The position numbers and the translations under genes were made by a program. This document shows, piece after piece, positions 1 through 18,300 of a DNA stretch of 64,000 nucleotides (the stretch's first letter is position 1; each line of letters opens with the position of its first letter). This stretch comes from Marsupella aquatica (lineage: Eukaryota > Marchantiophyta): the NCBI GenBank assembly GCA_973895155.1, contig OZ316897.1:6572001-6636000 (forward strand), read 5' to 3'. A model generated the notes under the pieces. It was not told where the DNA came from. It did no database searches and was given only the letters and a program-made list of their open reading frames with translations.

Positions 1-254
1 TAACCAATTGTCTCCTATTTGCATTGACCTCTGATGTTAATCAAATCGTCTTTTATTTGAAAATTTGGCTGCTCTTTCGAGTATAGTTGTTTTGTGACAA
101 GGTTACTTGTGTTCCGAGTCCTTTTCCTCCTTTTCCTGGGAATTTTTCACGAAGGAAAAATCTTGATTGTTGCATTATATTTAAGACCATGCTTGTGTTG
201 TTTGGTTTTTTGTAAATGAGCACATCAGAATCCTGAGTTCATTTCTTGTTGCAG
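1..254 (+). other. Intron of the LMBR1-domain gene (window starts inside it)
   Basis: No coding potential is visible. The sequence is T-rich and ends in a standard acceptor (TTGTTGCAG, AG at 253-254) directly before the first recognisable LMBD2-like exon. The upstream exons lie outside the window. Confidence 0.7.
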
Positions 255-1654
255 AAAATGGGATCAGTGAAGAATATACCTATCATAGGGGCGACACAAT
301 TTCAGAACATATATCCTATTTTTATGGTTATATACACTGCTTTACTGGCCAGCAATGTCATCAGCCGTTCAATTGCCACTGTTGGGAGCTGGCGCAGGTT
401 TCGTAGTGATTATGAAGATGCTGAGGGATTTGATCCATCAGGCCTGGTCATTCTGCGAAAAGGTACTCTCTTGGTGCCTCCCACAACTAAATTGCGTGTT
501 CTTTGCTTACGATTAAAGAAGAAGACGTACTTTGGATTAAATGGAAACATCGGGCCGCGAGTGCGAGTATCAGATCTTATTTTTTCTGGTCTGCCATTGT
601 AGATTTTGAACTATCGCAAGGCTAGTTTTACAGTCCTTTACTTGCAGCAATGTACGATTTTATTATGCAAGGTCTCCAAGCATGGGTCGTACATTTCGAG
701 ACTGTAAAACTCACTTATGATTGAGTGTAAAAATTGGATTGGCTTTAGAAGCGCTTTTGGTAGTGAGTGATAGAATTGGATTAGTTTGCAATGTAGATGG
801 ACAACTCCTTGACATTATTCCGAACTTGTGCCAGAGCGGAGCTGGCTTGAGCAAGGTGGTATAGTTGGAGAAAACGTCGTACCTTTGGCACGAAACTTTG
901 GAGGCGGGATGGAGGTGGATATTGAAGCTGATCACCTTATTAAGGTAGGACCTGCGTTGATCCGAATTCATCTGTCGGACTTCGTCTATGGTGAGGATTA
1001 CGTTACATATACAGAGAGAATTTCAGATCAGTTATTGTGGATTTCCCGGTACATTTAATTTTTTTCCTTACTGTGTCCAATGTCATGCAGAAAACCTTCG
1101 AAGAAACAAATGAATCCGCAAGGTCAGGGGCAACGCCTGGTGGCTCCCCTGCATTGTACAACAAGCTTGTGAATGGAAGATCCAGTGACCCAAACGAAAG
1201 TAGTGGAAGAACAGGGCAAGACGGGCAAGGTCCAGGCGGCAGTGCAAACAAGGATCGAGTATCTCGTTACCAGCCTAGCCGGGATGCCATTGTAGCAAAG
1301 TATGCATCTAAGAATGATCTCAGGACGCAATCTGAATCGATCTCAGGGGGTGATTTCAGGCCACTTCCTAATCGATCATCTCACCCATCATCTCATAACG
1401 ATGTTTCGAGGAACACCAATGAGAAGGATCATTTCCAGGGAGCAGCATCTTCAGGTGCCAGATGGGATTCCATCAAGCCTAACCTGCCAACCTTTTCAGC
1501 TCACCGTTTTGCACCGCTTCGACAAGAAAAGGATTCTTTGAAGCCTCAACCATCTACGTCAGACTCACTTGATAGTATATTCCAAGGATTGCGATCGAAA
1601 AGGGAGCCTAGTGAGTACGACGAAGACCATCTGGACTCTAGACTTTTGGACTGA
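255..1654 (+). CDS. LMBR1 domain-containing protein 2-like, C-terminal three exons (partial)
   Basis: This is the 3' end of a gene for a multi-pass membrane protein of the LMBR1/LMBD2 family. Exons inferred from GT-AG sites and kept frame are 255-462, 835-944 and 1091-1654 (TGA stop). Together they encode about 293 residues; family members run to about 700, so more than half lies off the left edge. The first exon carries a hydrophobic segment (IYPIFMVIYTALLASNVI), which fits the last membrane span, then the conserved tail with GSWRRF and EGFDPSG. The exon 1/2 junction rebuilds RKERSWLEQG, and VPLARNF follows, as in plant LMBR1-like proteins. The last exon is a low-complexity, Ser/Gly/Asp-rich cytoplasmic tail containing DAIVAKYASKN. 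Family membership is from remembered plant homologues. In animals LMBD2 has been tied to receptor signalling; the plant role is not shown here. Confidence 0.85.
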
Positions 1655-3290
1655 TTTCCCTCCAGAGCGGCAATAGCTCTGGATAAACAGAATATAACTT
1701 GAGTACCACCCTTAGCCTGGCTGCTTGTTGGAAATACCATCGCGTTGGATGGGTTGACCGACAACCAGCACAACTGAAGGATGAAGATGGGCCGTATGCA
1801 GGATTCCTAGTTGATTGAAGTCATGTTCTCCTCCGACAGTGGGCGACTGTGAAACTACCTATGATCTATCCTGTGATTGTTTGTACTGGAACGGTAGAAG
1901 TCATTTTATTCCGGTGACACATTCACACGTCAAACTCCCGGATTACATATAATTTCTCTAGATACTTCATTCGCCGGCGTATATCTGAAGGGCACTGGAC
2001 CTCTTCTGCACATTGTATATGCATGGCTTTCATCGACTTTAAACAGATTACATGTCAGCACAATTTGGAGTTCCATTACTCTGGAAGCGTCTCGCAAAAA
2101 ATCGAGATCTGCAGACTGTCATTGGGAGCTCACGAATCCCAACAAGCCAAACAATTTCAGACGAGGATTGATGGACACCTGCTTCTGCGAATCTGCTGCT
2201 ACGTCTGACTTCGTGCTCTTGGCTCCAGGGTCGAAAAAGGCTGAATTTATACTTGCCCATTAGGGGTTTGGAAGCTTAGGCTTCAGTTTAGTGTTAGGCA
2301 ACACTGAATTGAATATTCTTGAGAGCGGTTGGCGATTTGGTGGCCTAAACAGTTCACATTTTTACTGTCAATTCTGACAAGGAAATAAAGAGTGCCAGTT
2401 GGAGAGATAGAATTCCGTTTTGCATGGGAATGTAAGTTTGACTCTATTCTCTATGAATGTAGCTCGTAATCTGGAATATATAATGAGGCGTGTCAATTTA
2501 ACTACAATAGTGGTCTGTAAATAGAAACTCAAGCGACTTCTGATATATTCATGCAAACATTATCAGGTGCCCTTGACGGGCTACCCATGTTATGAGAACG
2601 TATCAATTGGTGCGAGGTCAAATTGTCAGAAATGGAGAATTAGAAGCTAGACATCAGTGCGTAATTATGCCAAGGTGTCTTGTCTCAAGTTTGTTTTCCC
2701 CTGTACGCAAGTGCGAAGCCTCAACATTAATTGGTCATGATCATCGAGAGATGATGGTGGACAGAAGGTCTTGCGAGTCTGACTACGAATTCTTTGGATG
2801 AGATCGAACGCACATGAATTTCGGGAGAAACAGATCAGTATCTCCGTTACATTAGTTTGTGTTTGGAAGAAGTAAGAACAGAGTAGAAAAAAAATGGGAA
2901 CGGTTTGCAAACATTTGAGAGATGGAGTTTGTTTCACCTGGCTTGGGCCCCCTCAAAAACAAAATACGGCCAGTCTTGAGACATTACGCTGTCCTGGCAC
3001 GAAGATGTGAACTCATGGAGGAAATTCTCAACACTACACAAACATTTGAGTTTTACGTAAATAAACGCAGGGTGAGTTTCTAGAGTCGGTCAGTGGCGTT
3101 TTTGTATGGTGAGTCTATTCATGCTGGCATCGGCTCTTTTTCTGAACGCCAAAATACGAGGCCAAACAGCCTACTGGGGTTTCCAAATAATTATGCCAAT
3201 TACTAAATCACCAAATCACCGAGTAGGGTAATCTTCATTTCACCACACCGAATTAACCCTAATTATGCCAATTTCTGAATCACTGGGTAG
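1655..3290. other. Spacer downstream of the LMBR1-domain gene; no gene seen
   Basis: The 3' untranslated region of the LMBR1-domain gene probably occupies the first few hundred bases, but no single poly(A) signal stands out. Short open frames occur on both strands; none has recognisable domains or coherent splice borders. Near 3190-3290 a phrase with AATTATGCCAATT occurs twice about 70 bases apart, next to the dispersed repeat that follows. Confidence 0.5.
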
Positions 3291-3298
3291 TACTATTT

Positions 3299-3505
3299 AC
3301 TGACCCCCATTAGGGATCCTTTGCAAAATTCCTGGTTCCACAGCGCGCCACATCATCATGGCACGTTGCAAACAGGAAGAGACTTGCTTTTGAATAAAAT
3401 TAACTTCTGCATTCGTGTTTGTGACAAGTTTGCTGTAAAAATTGGGACGCCATGCCGTAAAACAAATGCAAAAAAATTGACATACAAATCAAAAGACAAA
3501 AAGAT
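3299..3505 (+). repeat. Dispersed repeat, copy A (pairs with 6459-6670)
   Basis: Shared blocks in the same order and orientation with 6459-6670: CAAAATTCCTGG, then AGCGCG(C/T)GCCACATCA, then CATTCGTGTTTGTG, then TTGGGACGCCATGC(C/T)GTAAAA. The two copies are clearly diverged. No open frame is preserved, so this is probably a non-autonomous transposon or a fragment of one; the termini are not resolved. Confidence 0.6.
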
Positions 3506-4477
3506 TGAGGTAAAATTGTTCCCCAAAATGGTTTTATTTATATTTTGATTTTATTCAAAACATAAAATTTCCCGGTAGCACTTTTCAATTTGACATTGTT
3601 GAGTCAAATCATAATGAAAACTCACGTATAATATGGCGTAAGAAAGATCTTGAAGAGACGGTCCTGATGAGCTCAACATTGTCATCATTCGGTAAAAATT
3701 GAGTAAGTAATTTGAAAAAATAAATTTACCCATGATTTCATAATCTCTAATGTGAATATAAATCTTTGTTATACAACCCCTGAAATGTTGACCCTTTCTA
3801 TGAGAATGAACCTAAAATTGACAAATTTTATTGAGTACTAAGGAGATTATGAATTTTAGAATTTCTTTAGCTTTTTAACATTGATAAATTTAGTTGAGTT
3901 ACGAGGAGATTATAAGTTTCCAATGTTCTTTACCTTTCCAATGAATGTAACATTGGGAGATTTTATCAAATACTAAATGGTCATGAGTTTCTAAATTTCT
4001 CTAGCTTTTGATTGATTTTGAATTTCACAATTGGAGATTTGTTTCCATGAAACTTTTTGTCTTAAATGATTATGCAAAGTTAATGATTTGATGACACCGA
4101 TGACTTCTCTCTCTTCGTCTATCTACGTGTAGGAATTGAAAGTGATTACTTTCGATGCAACCTGAGTGCATCTAGCATCCCTTCGGTACCGTGGAGGACA
4201 CCGTCGAGCACCATTTTGCTGAAGTGGACAATTAAGCTACCCACACATTAAACATTAGTTCACATTGCAGCTGGTTTTGCGATTGATGTTAATTATGGTT
4301 ACCTTGGTAAGTTTGGCAATTGTTTCAAATGTCAAAAATTGACTTGTCCATTTTTGAATTTTTTTTCTTTAGATTTGGAGGTCCATCTAGGCTTCACTTT
4401 CTAGATAACTGTCTCTAAAATAACATGGGGATCCACGGATTAATTCACATGGATGTGACAAATCACATGCAACAAAA

Positions 4478-4757
4478 TATAGACCATTTAAATCATTTTG
4501 AGGAAAAATCATTGAATTGTTGTGGGAATTATATGTTGTCTAATTGAAAAATGTCACATGTCATCATATGATGGGTGCCTTACAACTTAATTTAAAGCGA
4601 TTAAGGGGGGTTATTTATTATAGACCATTTAAATCATTTTGAGGAAAAATCATTGAATTGTTGCGGGAAATATATGTTTGTCTAATTGGAAAATGCCACA
4701 TGTCATCATACGATGGGTGCCATACAACTTAATTTAAAGCGATTAAGGGGGGTTATA
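4478..4757 (+). repeat. Two-copy tandem repeat, period about 141 bp
   Basis: TATAGACCATTTAAATCATT starts at 4478 and again at 4619. Both copies run through GAAAAATCATTGAATTGTTG, CACATGTCATCATA and TTTAAAGCGATTAAGGGGGG with only a few substitutions. It looks like a local duplication; no coding role is apparent. Confidence 0.8.
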
Positions 4758-4879
4758 AATAACCCAAACCGTTAAATATGATGTTCTATAGTGACCCCCC
4801 CAACTTCCATGTTGCTCCAAGAGCCTACACTCTCTGTCCAAGAGCCCACACTCTCTCTTCCTACCGTGAGTTTCTCATC

Positions 4880-5620
4880 ACAAGTGACACTACATGGTTG
4901 GAACACCACGAATTGAATTGGGGAGCATTTTGTGGCAAAGGGTAATGTAGCGTATGTTGAGCATAGACGACAATCGCAACGGCAAGCCCATGAACCATCC
5001 AACGCACAAGAGTCGACACAAAGAGATACGTGGTTCACCCCCATATGAAGCTACATCCACGAGAACACACACGAGCTTTACTGCACTCTAGGCCGACCTG
5101 CCATACCAAGCATCCACAGTGCAAGCTCTCTCTATCTCTCAAATAGCTTCGTAATAATGAGCCTGAGTTCCCACTCTCCAAGCAAACAACGTTTGGTTAT
5201 AGAGTGTGCACAACATGACTAACCTAACCAAGTTTGCAACTAAGGTTAGCCTTAACTCTCGGGGGTTTCACTTCCACAAAAATGGCATATCACGTGCAAC
5301 GAAGGATAGGGTCATTTTATTGGTTGTAAGGGAAGACTTAAGAATTTTTGTAGAAGAACAATAGGGTCTTTTAAATTCAATTTTGAGACTTATAAGAACA
5401 TTAGGGTCTTTTTAATCCAATTTTTGGAATATTCTAAGAATATTCCAACTTTATAGGGGTTAAAAAATAATATTTTTTTCTTACATTTTAGGGGGTCCAA
5501 GGCCTAAAAACGTCGCAGGTGATGGGGAGGTCCCCATGTAGTGAGACCCCCGAGCCTTAACTACAGTACAGTCGTGACTCTAGACCTAAGAGTAAATCCT
5601 AACAGCGTACAAGCAAGCAG
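4880..5620 (+). mobile_element. LTR-like block, host of the MITE at 5258-5554
   Basis: Around 5015-5060 a stretch with GTGGTTCACCCCCATATG and CTACATCCACGAG is a diverged match to 20907-20950 (GTGATTCACCCCATATGGGC, CTACGTCC), just upstream of the copia relic. Further partial matches follow: AAGGTTAGCC against AAGGTTAACTT, and GTGACTCTAGACC against TTGACTCTAGCC. The simplest reading is a solo or fragmentary LTR of a copia-like element, later hit by a MITE. LTR boundaries are not visible, so the identity is an inference. Confidence 0.4.
5250..5562 (+). mobile_element. MITE with 15-bp TIRs and 8-bp target-site duplication (hAT-like)
   Basis: The element spans 5258-5554 (297 bp). The left end is CTCGGGGGTTTCACT and the right end is AGTGAGACCCCCGAG, inverted repeats with 14 of 15 positions matching. 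Both sides are flanked by CCTTAACT (5250-5257 and 5555-5562), a perfect 8-bp target duplication. Short TIRs, an 8-bp duplication, small size and no open frame suggest a non-autonomous hAT-type element. A diverged copy lies in the opposite orientation at about 22508-22775. Removing the element and one CCTTAACT joins the LTR-like flanks. Confidence 0.8.
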
Positions 5621-6040
5621 TAAAACAAAATTCCTGTTATGAGAGGAAAAAGTTAATGCTACAAGGAAAAAGACATTAAGAATCACTCCTGACTTGCTAA
5701 CAATACTCTCCTTGCTAACAACAATTCATGTATGCTCGCATCATGCAATACCTTGTTTTGCCTAGGGTGATTGCCAATGCTGCCATTTTAGCAGCAGCCT
5801 GTTCCCATTTGAGTGGTCAGCCTCCATCCATTTTGGGATATTGGGTGACGTTGGAAGGACCTACTCCTGCTAGTCTTCTCTTTTCCTTTGTTAGTTTTTT
5901 GGTTCTGTTGTTGTGGCTTGGACTCTTGGGTTTGTGTGGCCTATTTGGTCTCCTTGGGGTCTCCCTCTTCCCCCCCTTCATTGACTTTTTTTTCGTTTTG
6001 TTCTTTTACACTATGATATATACTACCACATCTGATGCTC
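5563..6040. other. Spacer with one hydrophobic open frame of doubtful status
   Basis: The plus-strand frame 5728-6054 would give 108 residues ending in a run of Leu, Phe and Val. The DNA is a T-rich low-complexity tract, which alone produces such residues. No splice context, homologue or codon signal supports a gene. The tract could be the 3' end of an old retroelement, but nothing diagnostic is seen. Confidence 0.4.
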
Positions 6041-6048
6041 TTTTTTTC

Positions 6049-6190
6049 CTCTAAAAAACCAATTGAATTTCACGACAGCTGGTGCTCATTTTATTTCCTC
6101 TAAAAAACCAGTTGAATTTCACCACAGCCGATTCTCATTTTTTTTGCTCTAAAAAACCAATAAAATTTAACCACAGCCAATGCTCTTACA
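6049..6190 (+). repeat. Three-copy tandem repeat, period 49 bp
   Basis: CTCTAAAAAACCA starts at 6049, 6098 and 6147, exactly 49 bases apart. Each unit continues with (A/G)TTGAATTTCA or a variant, then CACAGC and TCTCATTTT-like sequence. A partial unit (GATGCTC plus T-run) precedes the first copy. This is a small minisatellite in spacer DNA. Confidence 0.85.
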
Positions 6191-6458
6191 CCTTTCCCTT
6201 AAACCACACCTGCCCCTGTAAAGGGCTATGGGTAACCCGTAGCTCTCGTTCTAAGTTGTAGAAGTTTAGAAATGGGCTTTGAGCTCCACAAAAGGTGCTG
6301 ACTGCAAAACCTTGTTTTGGCAAGTACTTCACAAAACATGCTAGTGTTCCACCGCTAGTGTTCCACCTTTTATGGTGAGTAGTGAGACATGGAATGAGAC
6401 TTTTATAGTGACAGGTGTGGTTTAAGATAACTCAAGGCAACTACATTAATTACGGACC

Positions 6459-6670
6459 CCACTAGTAGAGGTCCCTTCCAAAATTCCTGGCACCAGCGCG
6501 TGCCACATCAACAACAACCGCAACAAACAAGACTCGTCGGTTTTGTGAATCAAACTTACGGTTTTCATTCGTGTTTGTGTCAATTTGGGTGTAAATTTTG
6601 GGACGCCATGCTGTAAAATGAAATGTAAAAATTTGGAAATGTAAAGAGCAAGACAGGTAAAACTGTCACT
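6459..6670 (+). repeat. Dispersed repeat, copy B (pairs with 3299-3505)
   Basis: Diverged direct repeat of 3299-3505, sharing CAAAATTCCTGGCACCAGCG-type sequence, CATTCGTGTTTGTG and TTTGGGACGCCATGCTGTAA. The left border is near GGACCCCACTAG at about 6455. The block CTAGGGGTCCACG at 7860-7872 might mark the far end of a 1.4-kb element, but a clean target duplication is missing. Confidence 0.6.
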
Positions 6671-6679
6671 ATGTAACTT

Positions 6680-8240
6680 ATTAATGGAAATAACATGATA
6701 TTTTCAGATTCCTTTTAGTTACGTATCCAATTTTAAAAATTAAATTCAAAGATTTGAAAAATATTTTTCATATAATAAACAATGACTAATAACTAACTTG
6801 ATAACTTCCTTGTTAATGCGTAACTAGCACATGGAGTAAGATTTCCAACCTTTTGCAATTCAAGCAAACCGCCATGGTTGAAACTTGAACTCAATGAATT
6901 GATACAATTCATTTGATCAGACATTGATCTGGTTTCAAATGGACTTGCCACAAATGGACTATTGACTGTCTTGAGAATTTGGTTGCATGTAGCGAAAAGG
7001 CCTGATTTTGACAACTGCTTGTGATAAATCATGTTGTGGACTTTGGCCTGCAAAGCAATGTATTCATGTGGCAGTTGAAAAAATGTCAAACTGCTCAGGC
7101 CATCGCTGAATGGGTCCACAATGATTTCGTGAGAAAATCTATCCTACTTGTTCAACACAACATGACTACCAGCTTCCCTTCCTAATCAGACTTCTCACTT
7201 CTCAAAGCTAGCTTTGCCCTTCTCCATTTGGCGAATAGCTGCGTCAAGGTCATGAGGCTATTAACCTCTAATTCAAAATTAGTCAAAGTCAGACTTCAGT
7301 GAAATCTCCGGAATTTCCAATTATTTAAAAGTACATTGACAAATCTCCACAAATTAACAGGGCTCAACTACTAGAAAGCTTAGGGTTCGTTGTTGAGAAA
7401 AGTAGTCTTCTCAATTGATCTTGAGAAAGTAGTTTTCTCAACTCAAAGTGCCCATGGCACTTTAGTGGTCGAATATAGTGTCATCCAATGCCCAAATCAA
7501 CTAACTAAAAAAAACACTGTGCATTGGGTTTATTAATGTTCTAAAATTAGCTAAACTATCTCAGATATCTTAAGTGTTTTAATGCATGCTAGCAGAGCAT
7601 TATGAACCATATTAGCCTCTCAAAACTCAAGCATAAAGCCCTCATTTTACTGGTTTACTGGTCATTATGAAGACTATTGCAAAATCACATTTGGATGAGG
7701 TAATTTATCTTATATTTTCACTAAAATTTGTAAAACTATCTCAGCATAATAATAACGTGTGTTACCAGATCATGTTGGACCATAATTGACTCACATCTTG
7801 AGCTAAAGCTAATATAAGATACATTATTTTTACTCAAACAAGACCTAAAAAAATGTAGCTAGGGGTCCACGAACTAATTACAACGAAAAGATGGCATAGG
7901 CAATTAGGAGAGAGAACGGTGTAGAGTTCTGTTGCTGTAGAAAGTTTGGAAGGCTCCCAACGCTACAAACGCAATTATTATTTAGCTCGTTGGATTTTAC
8001 CCTCTGGAGAAGTGCCGTGTCGCCGGATACCGCATCTCGCTGCTGTTTTCGGGAATTGATTACTTATGTTTGCCCTTTGGCGACACGAGTGTAGTGGAGC
8101 TCGCAATCGAAGTGTGGTCAAGGTCAGACCAATTGTTCAAGTTGAATTCTAGGAAAGGAGCACGTTTGTCGAGGATGATTTCGGCAAGAACATCGAAACA
8201 TATCTGCCCCTGATATGGTGCCGGACAGCTGAAGAGGAAG
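6680..8240. other. Spacer and PEX6 upstream region
   Basis: 6680-7850 is AT-rich with no convincing gene; a minus-strand frame at 6793-7119 has no recognisable domain. From about 7960 the composition shifts towards GC (GTGCCGTGTCGCCGG, GAGCTCGCAATCG), as expected near a plant transcription start and 5' untranslated region. No clear TATA box is placed before the PEX6 start codon at 8241. Confidence 0.5.
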
Positions 8241-15416
<7,176 letters not shown>

Positions 15417-18300
15417 TCTTGGGATCCACCCTAGTTGTCAAACTTGTTCTTGACTGTTACGAAGAGGTTACCAGCGTGCAATTTTCCACTTCGATATCAA
15501 TTCAGACGCAATGTACCCTTGGGATTGACGGACAGTACGGGTCAATGAAAATATTTCATGTTATGATCTACAGATCATATTCTTTGTATTGCTGACATCG
15601 GCCTCAAACAGTCTGGTGCCCGCCTCTATTCTTGTTTGTATTAAAGTTCGACGTTATGGCAGAATTTCTCTCAGAGCTAATGCCAATCAACCTAGTTACT
15701 AGGCCTACGAACCAGTCCACAAGGTTTGTGAAGATGTAGTAGGACTTGCCGAGGACGAAGTTATTTGGCGGATTAGGTGTCTTTGTTGTCGGAATTCGGC
15801 AGCCAGAGTTCAAGTTTGGTGATGACGATATATTGCGGATTGGAATCCAAGAAGAGTTCCTCGGCATAAAATTGGACATTCTCTATTTGGGGGAGTTGTG
15901 ACCAGAAACATGCCGTTCCTTGATTCTATATTCTGTTTGGAACGTTCTAAATTTCTTCGAGCACTTGGAGTTTTGATGACACTGGAGGTATGAATTTCTG
16001 GTGAGCTGGTGCTATTTTGACAAACCAAAAACGTGCTTCGTTTTTGAGAAAAATAATATTACAAGATTTCTTGCCTCGGCGACTAGACCGGTATGATTAT
16101 AGACCCACTTCAGATTAGTAGTCCTTGTGGACGTCTTAACGATGTCACTATTAAAGAAGGGCAAACTGAAGAGAAGTTTGTGTATCAATTGATTTTTCTG
16201 TAAAATTGATTGTTTCCATAATGAACTACCTTGCAGGCGCTGGTTAAGGATTATTGTTGAGTAATATCGTTGCGAGTTTTTCTCTTCTTACAGGTTTCGG
16301 TGACTGCAAACGCAGCAGCCAGATGAGTTGGATGAGTATCGATCCTTCGACTTAGGACCGGATACAACTTGTTCTACAACCAGGCCAAACCATTCAATTG
16401 TCGTCAATTATTACTCCGGAGAACCTTATCGAATGACCATATGTATGCTGAGGGCGAGAGATTCTGTCTAAGGCTGGCAGTTCCACGCCCAGGTCTGAGC
16501 TAGTGATGTACAATAGTTTCTTACCACAATGCTGCGGAAAGACAACCTCTGCAGAAAACACGCATCTTGGAATTTTTCTACTGATTTCATGTTGTGAGTT
16601 GTCTAGTGAAGGAGATGTTCAGACTACACAACTCGTGAGATCATCATGGCTCTTGACTTCTCTGAATATATTATTTCTTTCACCACCTACTTCATCTCTT
16701 TGGGGTGATGCAGTACGACTTTCCACGAGGACTTTGAGCGGGAGCCTATTAAAACCCTACCAGGAAAGAGTAAGGGCTCAATCTAACAAAATAGCTATGA
16801 CGTTTTGAGCTTTCTGTTGCAGAACAGTTTTCCTTCTTTGTTAGAAATAACCACGATGTGGAAATAAGTTTCAGAGAAATAAGGTTCAAGTTCTTAAGGT
16901 GCAAGCTCTTAAGGGTCAGGCCTTTTAACTCTTTTGTTCTATTGCGTTTCGTCTATTGTTCTGACATTCTTAAAGGATTATGGACATTTCACGCTCTCAA
17001 ATTCCTTCGATGAATCGATATCTAATTTTACTTACAGAAGCTTAAGGAAATTGCTTCTACGCAGATTGAGATAGAGATAACTTTGATTGGAAGAGCATAA
17101 TGTGAATTTTGGAAGACTGTAGAACCCTAGTTTCCTTGTTTCTTGTGGCTTTCCATTGTCTGTTTTTTCTTGTCGCTTATTTGGAGCTTTCACCTCTGTT
17201 GTTGTGGTTGATTTGAGGTCATCTGGTCTCTCATGCCATATGCTTCTTTCGCATTGAGATTATGTTTACAAAATGATTAACGTTCCAGAAATACATTGTA
17301 CAAGTAGTGCAGGACATTTGAAGTTGGCATACAGGACAAATCATGTTGACAAAAGTGGTAAATATTCATGGAGATTTCTAACATCTCACTGGCACTGAAT
17401 TAGCGTCGAACCGGTGAACTGTTTTTCAAGTTTTCTCTCGCTACTCCCGGCCCCAGGATCCGGGTTTAACATTATTAGTTCATCTTTTCCTTGGTATCGT
17501 CGCAAAAAGTCGTTTGGCTAGTACGTCTACCTTTCTGAGCTTGGAGCCTCAAGTTGTCGTCTCAAGGTGTTTGTATCCAGGAGTTGTCTGACCTTTTTCT
17601 GCTTGTCCTTTTCTTCCACTTGCGCTGTTTCTTTCGAGTATTTCTTTTCAATTGGTTGGGTGTGGGTGTGAGTGGAGGAGAGTAACAAGGACACAATCAT
17701 AACAATTACTGAATTATTATCTCCTATGTCACTCTACTATTCCTGATGTAGGCTGACATCCAAGCACCAATCTTCTGGCTCCAAAGGATTGTCCAATCCC
17801 TATGACCCTGTTGCTACAGGTGGGACCCCACTTGCGCGAATGTACAAGCTACAATGATGCCTCGAGCCTAGAGTTGGAGACCCTAAACTCAACCTGATTG
17901 GTAAGCTTGCCACTGAAAGCCTTCGTTCTCGGGAAACCCCCATTATTCTTGGAGTTTTCGTTCTGAACCACCCTCCCGTATGACCTATCGAACAGATCGA
18001 ACAGAAACTCCACAGGTCATCTGCCCTCCTGGCCCAGCACTCACTAAAATCGTGCATTCGAATGTGAATGCTATAACCTTTTAAAACATAGAGTGACATT
18101 TTACAATATATGCCTGAGGCCTTTCGTTTGCACAGAGAAAGCGAATGGTTGACATTGGAATGCAAACGTTTTCTATGCCAAACATTGAAAGCGTCTGGTT
18201 CGATTCTTTTGCCTTTAACTCCCAAATCTGACCAAAACTTAAAATTGGTGAGTTAGCAGCAGCAATTTGATTCAATATCATTCTCAATTATAACATCAAG
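15417..18300. other. PEX6 3' flank; no further gene recognised
   Basis: The 3' untranslated region probably reaches the AT-rich stretch near 15540-15600 (AATGAAAATATTTCATG). Beyond it, open frames such as 16503-16808 (+) and 17800-18225 (-) have no recognisable motif. The latter overlaps a second open frame on the same strand, which argues against selection for coding. Confidence 0.45.

Noticed and set aside
5728-6054. Small membrane protein
   Set aside because: Hydrophobicity comes from a T-rich low-complexity tract; no start context, homologue or splice support.
6455-7872. A complete TIR transposon bounded by GGACCCC and GGGGTCC
   Set aside because: The core motifs are inverted, but the outer bases do not align and the flanking TAATTAC copies are not at equal distance from the ends; boundaries stay unproven.
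16503-16808. Plus-strand 101-codon frame downstream of PEX6
   Set aside because: No protein-like pattern, no conserved motif and no splice borders.
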